A DNA stretch of 12,272 nt from DATJUF01 sp035502655 (lineage in GTDB: Bacteria > Desulfobacterota > Binatia > Binatales > Binataceae): the NCBI GenBank assembly GCA_035502655.1, contig DATJUF010000255.1, positions 1-12,272 of the forward strand, given 5' to 3'. Under the pieces are notes generated by a model, which was not told the origin of the DNA, did not search any database, and saw only the letters and a list, made by a program, of their open reading frames with translations. Made by a program: the position numbers and the translations under genes. Shown piece after piece: positions 1 to 7,375 of this stretch (its first letter is position 1; each line of letters begins with the position of its first letter).

Positions 1-36
1 GCCTGGAGCGACGGCACCCGGCTGAAATCTCCGCCA

Positions 37-1413
37 ATGACGGCCATGCAATGGAGTATCTGGACGCTGGCGGCAGCGGGCAAGTTCTTCGAGGGTTTCG
101 TGGTGTTCATGACCGGCGTGGCATTGCCGCTGATCGTGCGCGAATTCCATCTGGGAGCGGCGAATAAGGGTATCGCCAGCGCAGGAAGCCTCGCCGGGAT
201 CCTGGTTGGGGCGCTGCTGCTTGGCGGACTATCCGATTATTTCGGGCGTAAGCGGATGTTCATCGCCGAGATGATTCTGTTTACGGCTTTCCTCGCGCTA
301 TTGATTCTGAGTACCAACTTCGCGTCACTGGCGATCTGCTTGTTTGGCCTCGGCATGGCACTCGGCTGCGATTATCCGACCGCCCACATGATCATCTCTG
401 AAAGCACTCCCAGCGCCAATCGAGGGAAGCTGGTGCTTGGGGCGTTTGCCTTTCAGGCGGTTGGTGCGCTAGCGGGCACTGGAATCGGATGCCTCGTGCT
501 CGAGCAAGATCCCACGCTTGGAGCCTGGCGCTGGATGTTCGCGACGGTGCTCATTCCGGCACTGATCGTGACCATCGGGCGCTTCTTCATCACCGAAAGC
601 CCTAGCTGGCTGGCAGTACGCGGGGCGCATGACGCAGCCGAGAAAGCGGCCATCCGGCTGCTGAAGCGCGAGCCACAGTACCCGGCGGAGATCAGGCTGG
701 CGCGGCCGGCCAGCGGACATGAGAGCCGGTCCGGACAGTCCTTTTTTACCCTTTTCAAGGAGCGCAACCGCCGGGCCACCATTCTTGCTTCGGTACCGTG
801 GTTCCTCCAAGACCTCAGCACTTACGGAATAGGCATTTTCACACCAACAATTCTGGCAGCGGCGCTCGGGGGTCCGCCTGACCATATCCGCAGCCTGAGC
901 GACGTGATTGCCAATGACATCCTGGCGGCAAAAGGGGCTGCGATGATCACGGTCCTGCTGATTGTGGGCATCCTATTTGCGGTGGTTCTGGCCGACAGGC
1001 TCGGCCGTATCTGGCTACAGGCTGCCGGTTTTATAGGATGCGCGGTTGGGCTGCTGATCGCCTCATGCTCGATCGGCGCGAGCGGCGAGTCGAAGATCTT
1101 TCTTATCTTCGCGGGATTCATGCTGTTCGACTTCATGACCAATCTCGGTCCGAACTCACAGACCTATCTGCTAGCGGGCGAGGTCTTTCCTACTGAGGTG
1201 CGCGGCATGGGGGCGGGTTTCGCTGCGGCCTTCGGCAAGATCGGCGCAGTCACAACCGCATTCATGTTCCCGATCATGCTCTCCGCTATCGGGACGCGGC
1301 TGCTGCTCTATGTGCTGGTAGTTTCTTCACTGCTCGGGGCGGTGGTTACCTGGCTCTACCGGATTGAGACAACTGGCGTGAGCCTTGACGAGATTGGCCG
1401 AAGCTCAAGCTGA
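37..1413 (+). CDS. MFS transporter, probable phosphate:H+ symporter (PHS-like)
   Basis: This is an inner-membrane major facilitator superfamily carrier of 458 aa, the usual length for 12 transmembrane segments. Visible MFS marks are motif A (GGLSDYFGRKR, residues 63-73), ESPSWL after TM6 (187-192) and the repeated DRLGR (320-324). Several residues point to the phosphate:H+ symporter family of Pho84 and fungal PiPT: CDYP (111-114), the helix WFLQDLSTYG with W255, D259 and Y263 in the W-x3-D-x3-Y spacing of the PiPT phosphate site, and the TM10 run NLGPNSQTY with GEVFPTEVRG (369-390). Family features are from memory. A PstS-like phosphate-binding gene follows after 37 nt, which fits phosphate uptake. 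The reading frame is open to the window edge with no upstream stop, and ATG 37 has no Shine-Dalgarno, so the true start may lie outside the window; ATG 46 is another option. A sugar or organic-acid carrier of the same fold is the main alternative. Confidence 0.8.
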   Translation: MTAMQWSIWTLAAAGKFFEGFVVFMTGVALPLIVREFHLGAANKGIASAGSLAGILVGALLLGGLSDYFGRKRMFIAEMILFTAFLALLILSTNFASLAICLFGLGMALGCDYPTAHMIISESTPSANRGKLVLGAFAFQAVGALAGTGIGCLVLEQDPTLGAWRWMFATVLIPALIVTIGRFFITESPSWLAVRGAHDAAEKAAIRLLKREPQYPAEIRLARPASGHESRSGQSFFTLFKERNRRATILASVPWFLQDLSTYGIGIFTPTILAAALGGPPDHIRSLSDVIANDILAAKGAAMITVLLIVGILFAVVLADRLGRIWLQAAGFIGCAVGLLIASCSIGASGESKIFLIFAGFMLFDFMTNLGPNSQTYLLAGEVFPTEVRGMGAGFAAAFGKIGAVTTAFMFPIMLSAIGTRLLLYVLVVSSLLGAVVTWLYRIETTGVSLDEIGRSSS

Positions 1414-1450
1414 TCGAATTGGCGGGCAAGTTGCCTGAAGGAAAGACCGT

Positions 1451-2524
1451 ATGGTTATGGGAAATTCCGCATTGAGGCGGACCTGCGCCGTGGCGCTCGC
1501 TTGCTGCCTGCTCGCTGTTATCGCCAGGCCGGCGAGCGCGGCGTCCGTGCAGCTCCGTGAAACGGGTTCCACTCTACTGCTGCCGTTGTTCAATCTATGG
1601 ATTCCGGATTATCTAGCTTCCAATCCAAACGTAACGATCACAACGGCAGCAACCGGTTCCGGGGCGGGGATCGAAGCCGCAATTTCGGGAACGGCACAAA
1701 TAGGCGCGTCGGATGCATATATGTCCGACGAGCAGGCTGAACAGAACACGCAGATCGTCAATATTCCGCTGGCGATCGCAGCGCAGACAGTCAACTATAA
1801 TCTTCCTAGGAACGGCGGGACCCCGCTGAAACTCGATGGACCGGCAATCGCGGGTATTTACTCGGGAAAGATCCGGGAATGGGATGCGGAACCGATCAAG
1901 GCGCTCAATCCTGGCGTGACGTTGCCGCATCATGAGATCATTCTGATTCGGCGTGCGGATGCCTCGGGCGACACTTTCGTGTTTACGCAGTTTCTCGATT
2001 TTTCCACGCCGAGTTGGGACGATAAGATCGGCTATGGCACCAGCGTTGCGTGGCCGAGCGTGCCTGGGGAAAAGACTGCTGTCGGAAACGCCGGCATGTT
2101 GAAGGCAGTGGCCGAGACCCCTTATTCAATTGGCTATATCGGTATCAGCTTCGCAGACGAGGCCGCCAAGGCTCACCTGGGTACAGCGATGATCAAGAAC
2201 CAGAGCGGGAGATTCCTATTGCCGACACCAGAAACGATGAGCGCGGCAGCGTCCGAACTCGACAGCCGCACGCCGCCCGACGAGCGGCTAAGCCTGGCCT
2301 TTGCTCCCGGCGATAACTCCTACCCATTGATCAATTATGAGTACGCAGTGGTTTCGACTCGCCAACCCGATCCTGCGGTGGCGAAGGCGTTGCGCGATTT
2401 CCTGCTGTGGGCGAACTCGCCTTTAGGCGGCAACACACCGAAGTATCTCAACGCAGTGCATTTTGTCCCGCTACCGGACTTCATCCGTGCCTCAAGCGAG
2501 CAGCAAATACAAAAAATCGAATGA
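1451..2524 (+). CDS. pstS: PstS-like phosphate-binding periplasmic protein
   Basis: This is a 357-aa exported substrate-binding protein of the PstS type, which captures inorganic phosphate in the periplasm. It has a signal peptide (RR at 9-10, hydrophobic core 13-24, likely cleavage after PASA at 30). Binding-site marks follow in family order: ETGSTLLLPLF (37-47), TGSGAG (68-73), GASD (85-88), IYSGKIREWD (136-145), RRADASGDTF (167-176) and IGYIG (227-231). The RxxxSGDT segment and D88 correspond to phosphate-contacting residues of E. coli PstS. The start is well supported: AGGA at 1439-1442 lies 8 nt before ATG 1451. It follows a phosphate-symporter-like MFS gene and is probably co-transcribed with it. 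No pstC, pstA, pstB or phoU is present downstream, so it is either an orphan binding protein or the rest lies elsewhere. A PstS-family sensor or an alternative oxyanion binder cannot be excluded. Confidence 0.85.
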   Translation: MVMGNSALRRTCAVALACCLLAVIARPASAASVQLRETGSTLLLPLFNLWIPDYLASNPNVTITTAATGSGAGIEAAISGTAQIGASDAYMSDEQAEQNTQIVNIPLAIAAQTVNYNLPRNGGTPLKLDGPAIAGIYSGKIREWDAEPIKALNPGVTLPHHEIILIRRADASGDTFVFTQFLDFSTPSWDDKIGYGTSVAWPSVPGEKTAVGNAGMLKAVAETPYSIGYIGISFADEAAKAHLGTAMIKNQSGRFLLPTPETMSAAASELDSRTPPDERLSLAFAPGDNSYPLINYEYAVVSTRQPDPAVAKALRDFLLWANSPLGGNTPKYLNAVHFVPLPDFIRASSEQQIQKIE

Positions 2525-2725
2525 TCGGGGACGAGAAGATCCAATCGATCCAGAGTTTCGCGAATGAAAATGTGGTAGCGGCAACTTCCATAAATAATTC
2601 CATAATCAAGAGTTAAACCTTCGAGGCGCAAGCGAACTCATTGCCTTCGTGTGCGCCATTGGATTTTCCACAAGGCGGTTAGCTATCGTCCGAGGATTGG
2701 TTCGCGGCCGGGCTGAACCCAAAAG
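2525..2725. other. Intergenic region between pstS-like and kimA-like genes
   Basis: No supportable gene lies in these 201 bases. They hold a tandem AT-rich repeat (2586-2605, listed separately) and a weak hairpin at 2699-2719 (arms GGTTC/GAACC, 11-nt loop) just ahead of the transporter start. No clear terminator or sigma-70 promoter could be picked out, although a promoter for the downstream pair is expected here. Confidence 0.6.
2586..2605 (+). repeat. Tandem 8-bp direct repeat TTCCATAA, 12-bp period
   Basis: TTCCATAA occurs at 2586-2593 and again at 2598-2605, with four A/T bases between, in an AT-rich patch inside otherwise GC-rich DNA. Tandem short repeats about one helical turn apart, upstream of a transport gene, are the shape of a response-regulator site. 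Pho boxes have a similar layout with an 11-bp period and a different core (CTGTCAT). No regulator is assigned. Confidence 0.35.
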
Positions 2726-4636
2726 ATGGCACGGCGCCGCTCCAGCCTGGGACGTTTTATGCGGAAGTTGTCACTTGCCCATCTGATTCTCGGCCGCCCG
2801 CTGGCCTCAGATGAAGAAGGCCAGCAGCGGCTCGGAACAGCGTCAGGGATTCCGGTATTCGGCCTTGACGCGCTCAGTTCAGCAGCCTATGGACCCGAAG
2901 CCGCACTGACGGTTCTGATACCGATAGGTACGGCTGGCGCATTCTATATCCTGCCGATTACGGCGGCGATCTGCGTACTGCTTGCGATCGTCTTTCTAAG
3001 CTATCGGCAGACTATTGCCGCGTATCCCCTAGGTGGTGGTTCTTATACGGTCGCTCGCGAGAATCTAGGTGAACGTGCCGGACTGCTCGCCGCGGCGGCG
3101 CTGATGATCGATTATCTGTTGAATGTGGCAGTGGGGATTTCGGCCGGGACAGGTGCGATTATCTCGGCAATTCCGCGGCTGCAGCCGCATACGTTGGCGC
3201 TGTGCCTGATAATCCTGGTGATTCTAACAATCGTGAATCTGCGCGGAATCAGCGAGCCCGGGATGCTCTTCATATGGCCGGCGATCCTGTTCGTCGGGAC
3301 GCTGTTCACGATGATTGGATTGGGCTTATGGGCGGTTTTTTCGTCGGGCGGCCATCCGCATCCAATGGCCGCGCCGCCGCGTCAAATGAGCGCAGCGATG
3401 CACGCTGCCGGAGCCTGGCTGATATTGCGGGCCTTCGGGAGCGGCTGTACGGCGATGACCGGGATTGAAGCGGTGAGCAATGGGGTGGCCGCTTTTCATG
3501 AGCCGGCGGTTCCTACAGCGCAGCGGACGCTCGGGGTGATTATCGCGATCCTGGCGGTGCTGCTGGGCGGAATCGCGTATCTGTCGCATGCGTATGGGAT
3601 CGTCGCGACCTCTCCGGGGACCGCGGCTTATCAAAGCATCCTGTCGCAATTGCTGGGCGCGGTGGCGGGCAAGGGGATTTTCTACCGCATTAGTATCGCC
3701 TCTATCGTAGTGATTCTGTGCCTGTCGGCGAATACTTCGTTCGCGGATTTTCCGCGGGTATGCCGGGCGGTGGCGGAGGATCGGTTTCTGCCGGTAGCAT
3801 TTGCGAATCGTGGGCGGCGGCTGGTGCATACAGAGGGTATATGCGTGCTGGCCGTACTCTCGGCACTGCTGCTGGTGATCTTCGGCGGGGTCACCGATAG
3901 ATTGATTCCGCTGTTCGCGGTGGGCGCCTTTATGGCGTTTACCTTGTCGCAGGCGGGAATGGTGGCCCATTGGAGCCGGAAGGGTCAGGCCGGCGATCGC
4001 TACCGAATGGCAATTAATGGCTTCGGAGCGGTAGCCACACTGCTTACGGCGCTGATAGTGGTAGCCGCCAAGTTCGCTGAGGGCGCGTGGATCGTGGTGA
4101 TTCTTGTACCGGCGCTGATCGCGATCATGCTGATGGTAAACCGCCATTATCGGCGGATCGAGCAGCAAACAGAGGCGGAAGCGTTTGAGCAGGATGGCTC
4201 GCGCAGCCCGTTAGTTGTTGTTCCGGTTGATCGATGGAACCGGATCACGCGGCGCGCGCTCCGCTTCGCGGTGTCGATCTCAGATGAAATCCAAGCGTTG
4301 CACATTCGCTATGAGGCACATACGCCAGCGCTGCAAGAGGATTGGAAAAAATTTGTGGAGGAGCCGGCGCGGCGGGCAAACCGCCCAGTGCCAAAACTGG
4401 AGGTGATCGATTCTCCTTACCGGTTCGTCATCAAGCCGGTGGTAGATCGCATCATCGAACTCGAAGAAGAGCATCCGGATCGCATGATCGCGGTGCTGCT
4501 GCCTGAACTGGTCGAGCGGCGCTGGCTGGATTATCTATTGCATAACCAACGCCCGGAAATGCTCGCGCTGCGGCTGATGCGGACCGGCAAGCAACGAATC
4601 ATAATCGTTAAAGTGCCGTGGCAAATGCCGGACTGA
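2726..4636 (+). CDS. KimA-like APC-superfamily potassium transporter
   Basis: This 636-aa membrane protein matches the KimA (YdaO) group of the APC superfamily, high-affinity K+ uptake carriers with about 12 transmembrane segments and a cytosolic C-terminal domain. Visible family marks are LGRPLASDEEG (22-32), GLDALSSAAYGPE (46-58), the GGGSY stretch of TM3 (103-107), AMTGIEAVSNGVAAFHEP (243-260) and NTSFADFPRV (336-345). D48 and Y55 have the spacing of the TM1 Asp and Tyr that bind K+ in Bacillus KimA (recalled from the structure). Residues from about 495 form a soluble domain like the USP-like tail of KimA. ATG 2726 lacks a Shine-Dalgarno. ATG 2759 (M12) has GGGA at 2749-2752, 6 nt upstream, and would place the key Asp at residue 37, about as in KimA, so it is the better start. 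hldE follows after 24 nt. Annotation pipelines often label such proteins amino acid permease; the motif set favours potassium. Confidence 0.75.
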   Translation: MARRRSSLGRFMRKLSLAHLILGRPLASDEEGQQRLGTASGIPVFGLDALSSAAYGPEAALTVLIPIGTAGAFYILPITAAICVLLAIVFLSYRQTIAAYPLGGGSYTVARENLGERAGLLAAAALMIDYLLNVAVGISAGTGAIISAIPRLQPHTLALCLIILVILTIVNLRGISEPGMLFIWPAILFVGTLFTMIGLGLWAVFSSGGHPHPMAAPPRQMSAAMHAAGAWLILRAFGSGCTAMTGIEAVSNGVAAFHEPAVPTAQRTLGVIIAILAVLLGGIAYLSHAYGIVATSPGTAAYQSILSQLLGAVAGKGIFYRISIASIVVILCLSANTSFADFPRVCRAVAEDRFLPVAFANRGRRLVHTEGICVLAVLSALLLVIFGGVTDRLIPLFAVGAFMAFTLSQAGMVAHWSRKGQAGDRYRMAINGFGAVATLLTALIVVAAKFAEGAWIVVILVPALIAIMLMVNRHYRRIEQQTEAEAFEQDGSRSPLVVVPVDRWNRITRRALRFAVSISDEIQALHIRYEAHTPALQEDWKKFVEEPARRANRPVPKLEVIDSPYRFVIKPVVDRIIELEEEHPDRMIAVLLPELVERRWLDYLLHNQRPEMLALRLMRTGKQRIIIVKVPWQMPD

Positions 4637-4660
4637 ACTTTTCGCTCAGCAGCGCCGGAG

Positions 4661-6292
4661 ATGGGGAAGCTTAAATACGCGGGCCGGATTCCGTATGATT
4701 CTAGCTTGATGGCTGCTCGGCGGAAATCGATCAAGTCTGGTACCGCCAATGGCGCGGGGGTGCCGTTAAAAATTCCCGACACCAAGTCGCTGCGCGTGCT
4801 GGTGGCCGGGGAAGTGATTCTTGACCGTTACTTATGGGGCGATGTCGAGCGGATTTCGCCGGAAGCGCCGATCCCGGTGCTAAAGGTGAACAGGCGCGAG
4901 GAAAAGCCGGGCAATGCGGGTTTCGTCATGGCGAATCTGCGGGCGCTTGGGGCGAATCCGCGAGCGCTCTCGATAGTCGGCGACGATCGCAATGGACGGC
5001 TCCTGCGCGAGATGTTTCGCGACCTCGGAATCGTTACCAAGTCGCTGATGGTCGATCCCGATCGGCCGACAATCGTGAAGGAGCGGATGCTCGGCTCGGT
5101 GCAATCTGCAAATCGCGGTACGCAGCAATTACTGCGGGTCGATGAGGAAGATTCGTCGCCGCTGAGCACGGCGCTCGAACGGAATCTCAAAGCTCGGCTC
5201 AAGGATGAGCTGGAACAGGCTGACGGCGTACTGATCTCGGATATCAACAAAGGCCTGCTGACGCCGGGATTGCTGCGCGGCCTGATCGAGGGGGCGGATC
5301 GCCGGGGAATTCCGGTGATCGCTGATCCGCGGCGGACTGAAGATTTTTCGATTTACGAGGGGGCAACCGCGATCACGCCGAATCGCCACGAGACTGAAGT
5401 CGCGACCGGAACGCGGCTCGGCGATCGGGGAGAGTGGCGGGCAGCAGCGGAAAAGCTGACCAAGCGGCTGGGACTCAAGGCGTGCCTGATCACGCTGGAT
5501 CGCGAAGGCATGTATCTGGCTGAGGCAGACGGCACTGATACCTATATCCCGACGGCGCCGCAGCAGGTTTACGACGTTACGGCGGCAGGCGACGTGGTGC
5601 TGACGTTCTTTGGCTTTTTGACGATCGCGGGCTTGAGTTTCTCGTCAGCGGCGATGGTGGCGAACCTAGCGGCGGGAATCGAAGTGGGCCGGATCGGCGC
5701 GGAGATAATCTCGCGTGAAGATATCGCGCTGGCGCTGCGCTCGCCGGACAATTCCTACGAGCGCAAAATCGTCGCGGGTGATGAAATCAATGCGCTGCTC
5801 GAACGTGCGCGCCGCGACGGACGCCGGATCGTCTTTACCAACGGATGCTTCGACATGCTGCATGCGGGCCATCTGCAGTTGCTCGGCTACGCGCGGCGGC
5901 AGGGCGATCTGCTGGTGGTTGGCCTGAACAGTGACCGCAGCGTGCGCGAACTCAAGGGGTCCGGGCGGCCGATCAACGGCGCGGTTGATCGCGCGCGGAT
6001 GCTGGCGGCGCTGGAGCTGGTCGATCATGTAGTGGTGTTCGATGACGTGCGCGCCGAGAGGATTATCCGCACGGTTCGTCCCGACGTTTTGATCAAGGGC
6101 GAGGACTACGCGGGGCAGCAGGTTGACGGCCAGCGTTTCGTTGAATCCTACGGGGGCAAGGTTGCGCTTGCGCCGCTGCTGGCGGGCCATAGCACGACCG
6201 CAAAGATCGCGCAGGTCCGCGGTGACGAAGGTGCGACGACGAACGATACTCTAATTAAAGGCCAGAAGAAACACGGCAAATCAAGGGCCTGA
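4661..6292 (+). CDS. hldE: HldE: heptose 7-phosphate kinase / heptose 1-phosphate adenylyltransferase
   Basis: This bifunctional enzyme of ADP-heptose synthesis for LPS inner core has a PfkB sugar kinase in about residues 44-360 and a nucleotidyltransferase in about 385-520. Kinase marks are GEVILDRYLWGDVERISPEAP (50-70, as in E. coli HldE) and ITPNRHE (238-244). The second domain has FTNGCFDMLHAGHLQLL (392-408, the HxGH nucleotide site), IKGEDY (478-483) and GHSTT (509-513). Two kinase signatures deviate: PGNAGFV (83-89) where the family has about PGGAxNV, and DVTAAGD (305-311) instead of DxTGAGD, although the catalytic Asp D311 remains. At 543 aa it exceeds the 477 aa of E. coli, partly from an unmatched N-terminus. 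GGAG at 4657-4660 abuts ATG 4661 and is too close to serve it; GTG 4760 (codon 34) would give a family-like 510-aa protein. It probably shares a transcript with the upstream transporter gene. Fold assignment is firm; kinase activity and exact sugar are less so. Confidence 0.88.
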   Translation: MGKLKYAGRIPYDSSLMAARRKSIKSGTANGAGVPLKIPDTKSLRVLVAGEVILDRYLWGDVERISPEAPIPVLKVNRREEKPGNAGFVMANLRALGANPRALSIVGDDRNGRLLREMFRDLGIVTKSLMVDPDRPTIVKERMLGSVQSANRGTQQLLRVDEEDSSPLSTALERNLKARLKDELEQADGVLISDINKGLLTPGLLRGLIEGADRRGIPVIADPRRTEDFSIYEGATAITPNRHETEVATGTRLGDRGEWRAAAEKLTKRLGLKACLITLDREGMYLAEADGTDTYIPTAPQQVYDVTAAGDVVLTFFGFLTIAGLSFSSAAMVANLAAGIEVGRIGAEIISREDIALALRSPDNSYERKIVAGDEINALLERARRDGRRIVFTNGCFDMLHAGHLQLLGYARRQGDLLVVGLNSDRSVRELKGSGRPINGAVDRARMLAALELVDHVVVFDDVRAERIIRTVRPDVLIKGEDYAGQQVDGQRFVESYGGKVALAPLLAGHSTTAKIAQVRGDEGATTNDTLIKGQKKHGKSRA

Positions 6293-6298
6293 GACGCA

Positions 6299-6323
6299 AC
6301 CCGTGCAGATGGCGATGCCGGGT
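6299..6323 (+). terminator. Weak hairpin after hldE, without a U-tract
   Basis: ACCCG-T-GCA at 6299-6307 pairs with TGCCGGGT at 6316-6323 (8 bp, one bulged T, 8-nt loop), starting 7 nt after the hldE stop. There is no run of T after it, only AGTTTG further on. It could be an attenuating or RNA-stabilising structure that ends the hldE message rather than a classical intrinsic terminator. Confidence 0.3.
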
Positions 6324-6400
6324 AGTGTCAGTTTGAATCGGCCTTCCCGTTGGCTTCCCTCGTCAACGATCCCCATCGTCTTCTCTAGCGACTCGATTCC

Positions 6401-6420
6401 GATTGACTTATATGTCAATC
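6401..6420. promoter_or_regulatory. 20-bp near-perfect palindrome, putative operator of the XRE module
   Basis: Perfect 7-bp arms GATTGAC (6401-6407) and GTCAATC (6414-6420) flank TTATAT, itself palindromic but for one T/T pair, so nine of ten base pairs match. It covers the start codon of the first gene in the insert (ATG 6412). A two-fold symmetric site at the head of an operon encoding a helix-turn-helix protein is the usual target of antitoxin or repressor autoregulation. Binding by the 157-aa XRE protein is inferred. The same symmetry in RNA could also occlude the start codon. Confidence 0.55.
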
Positions 6421-6924
6421 TTAGATCAAATAAAAGAACATGTTGGAAGCGGACGGCTCTTTGCTTTGTACCCATCAAACGAAATCCGCGCCAATCAGGT
6501 GCCTCTATCAAAACGACGCCAACTATATGTGACACCGCAGATTGAAGCTTTCATAAAGAGCAATCGCCACTTAGCCGCAGAGACTGAGCAAGATTTGGAT
6601 GAGATCATGCTTGGCGAACGATTTGACGTTGCCTTGGAGTCTAATCATCAATATTGCCGCATGGCTCGGCTATTGCCCGCAATCGAAGAGGTCTGGGAAA
6701 TACGAATTTACGACACAACACCTCAACTGAGACTTTTCGGGCGGTTTGCTTATAGAGACGTTTTCGTTGCGCTTATCGGTCCTATCGGACGCATCAAAAG
6801 AACTCTCAATTGGAAAGGAATCAAACGCCAATGCATTAAGGATTGGCAGGGATTGTTTACCTATTCACCCGTCAGTAACGGAGATGACATTGATGACTAT
6901 CTCACAAACGTCGATCTTGTCTGA
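6412..6924 (+). CDS. Putative RelE/HigB-type toxin-like protein
   Basis: This small basic soluble protein of 170 aa is first in a three-gene operon. I do not recognise a named family. The C-terminal half has the layout of RelE/HigB-like toxins: EEVWEIRIYDTTPQLRLFGRFAYRDVFVAL (about 92-121) reads as successive beta strands with conserved-looking Arg and aromatic residues, followed by a helical WKGIKRQCIKDWQGLF (134-149) and an acidic end GDDIDDYL (157-164). A toxin gene followed by an XRE-type partner is the HigBA gene order, which supports the reading. The N-terminal 90 residues are longer than in HigB (about 90-110 aa in total) and unexplained. ATG 6412 is preferred over the in-frame TTG 6403; neither has a Shine-Dalgarno, and both lie in the palindrome. 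Base composition is clearly AT-richer than in hldE. No catalytic residue can be assigned, so toxicity is inference. Confidence 0.5.
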   Translation: MSILDQIKEHVGSGRLFALYPSNEIRANQVPLSKRRQLYVTPQIEAFIKSNRHLAAETEQDLDEIMLGERFDVALESNHQYCRMARLLPAIEEVWEIRIYDTTPQLRLFGRFAYRDVFVALIGPIGRIKRTLNWKGIKRQCIKDWQGLFTYSPVSNGDDIDDYLTNVDLV

Positions 6925-7366
6925 GATCGAAAATGGAAACCCAATCTCGTTACGGACCAGGACCTATTACCGACGAAGGCTTCAAAACAGAATTCATCGG
7001 TTAATTAGCCAAACGTTCAAGCAGCAGCAGAAGAGTAACGGCTTGACTCAAAAAACATTGGCCGAACGGATTGATATTGATAAGGCTCAACTAAATCGCT
7101 GGCTCGGCATTTCAGGCAACTGGACTCTCAACACCTTAAGTGACTTATTGCTTGGCATGGCAGTTGACCTAGACGATCCTTCGGTAACAAATATCGCCGA
7201 CTTGGTTGGCCAAAGTACTAGTCACGTTCCGCCTAGTGAAGATTTAGCGGCCTTCGAGGGTAAAGACCGACCGAATAGGCCTCCTGATCCTTCCGATTTT
7301 GAACGAATGACTTGCCCCGAGCAGCAGCCGAAACCGCGAATGTCGCAATTGCCGGCTGCTGCTTGA
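6893..7366 (+). CDS. XRE-family helix-turn-helix protein, probable antitoxin/repressor
   Basis: This is a 157-aa DNA-binding protein. Residues about 32-92 form a Cro/C1-type helix-turn-helix: GLTQKTLAERIDIDKAQLNRW (50-70) has the LTQxxLAxxxxxxxxxLxRW pattern, followed by GNWTLNTLSDLLLGMAVDL (75-93), typical of antitoxin-associated XRE domains. The tail (about 112-157) is Pro-rich and probably disordered. The frame is open back to 6746, but that extension lies inside the upstream gene in another frame and carries no domain. ATG 6893 is preferred because GGAG at 6880-6883 lies 9 nt upstream; ATG 6884 directly abuts that GGAG. The 32-nt overlap with the upstream gene suggests translational coupling. 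Likely roles are neutralising the upstream toxin-like protein and repressing the operon through the palindrome at 6401-6420; both are inferences. The last 15 codons also encode the hairpin at 7320-7363. Confidence 0.75.
   Translation: MTISQTSILSEIENGNPISLRTRTYYRRRLQNRIHRLISQTFKQQQKSNGLTQKTLAERIDIDKAQLNRWLGISGNWTLNTLSDLLLGMAVDLDDPSVTNIADLVGQSTSHVPPSEDLAAFEGKDRPNRPPDPSDFERMTCPEQQPKPRMSQLPAAA
7320..7363 (+). promoter_or_regulatory. Intercistronic hairpin: 11-bp inverted repeat ahead of the third gene
   Basis: AGCAGCAGCCG (7320-7330) is the exact reverse complement of CGGCTGCTGCT (7353-7363). The 22-nt loop contains a second small stem, GCGA (7336-7339) with TCGC (7343-7346). The structure ends at the stop codon of the XRE gene, and the GAAGAG ribosome binding site of the next gene starts at 7365. 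No T-run follows, so it is unlikely to be a terminator. It could set relative expression of the third gene, by mRNA stability or by ribosomes finishing the XRE gene opening it. Confidence 0.5.
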
Positions 7367-7375
7367 AGAGCGATT

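Noticed and set aside
2407..2616. 69-aa plus-strand frame running from pstS into the intergenic region
   Set aside because: It starts inside pstS in another frame, has no Shine-Dalgarno and no domain.
2640..2725. Possible ydaO-type (c-di-AMP) riboswitch ahead of the KimA-like gene
   Set aside because: kimA genes of Firmicutes carry one, but I see no matching conserved core here, only a weak 5-bp hairpin at 2699-2719.
3326..4168. 280-aa open frame on the minus strand inside the KimA-like gene
   Set aside because: It is antisense to a well-supported membrane protein gene; the product is His/Arg/Gln-rich with no domain, typical of a shadow frame in GC-rich DNA.
5666..6190. 174-aa open frame on the minus strand inside hldE
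   Set aside because: It is antisense to the motif-rich adenylyltransferase domain and has no recognisable features.
6746..6892. Upstream extension of the XRE reading frame giving a 206-aa product
   Set aside because: It lies inside the preceding gene in another frame and adds no recognisable domain. ATG 6893 has a GGAG at proper spacing, so the extension is treated as overlap shadow.
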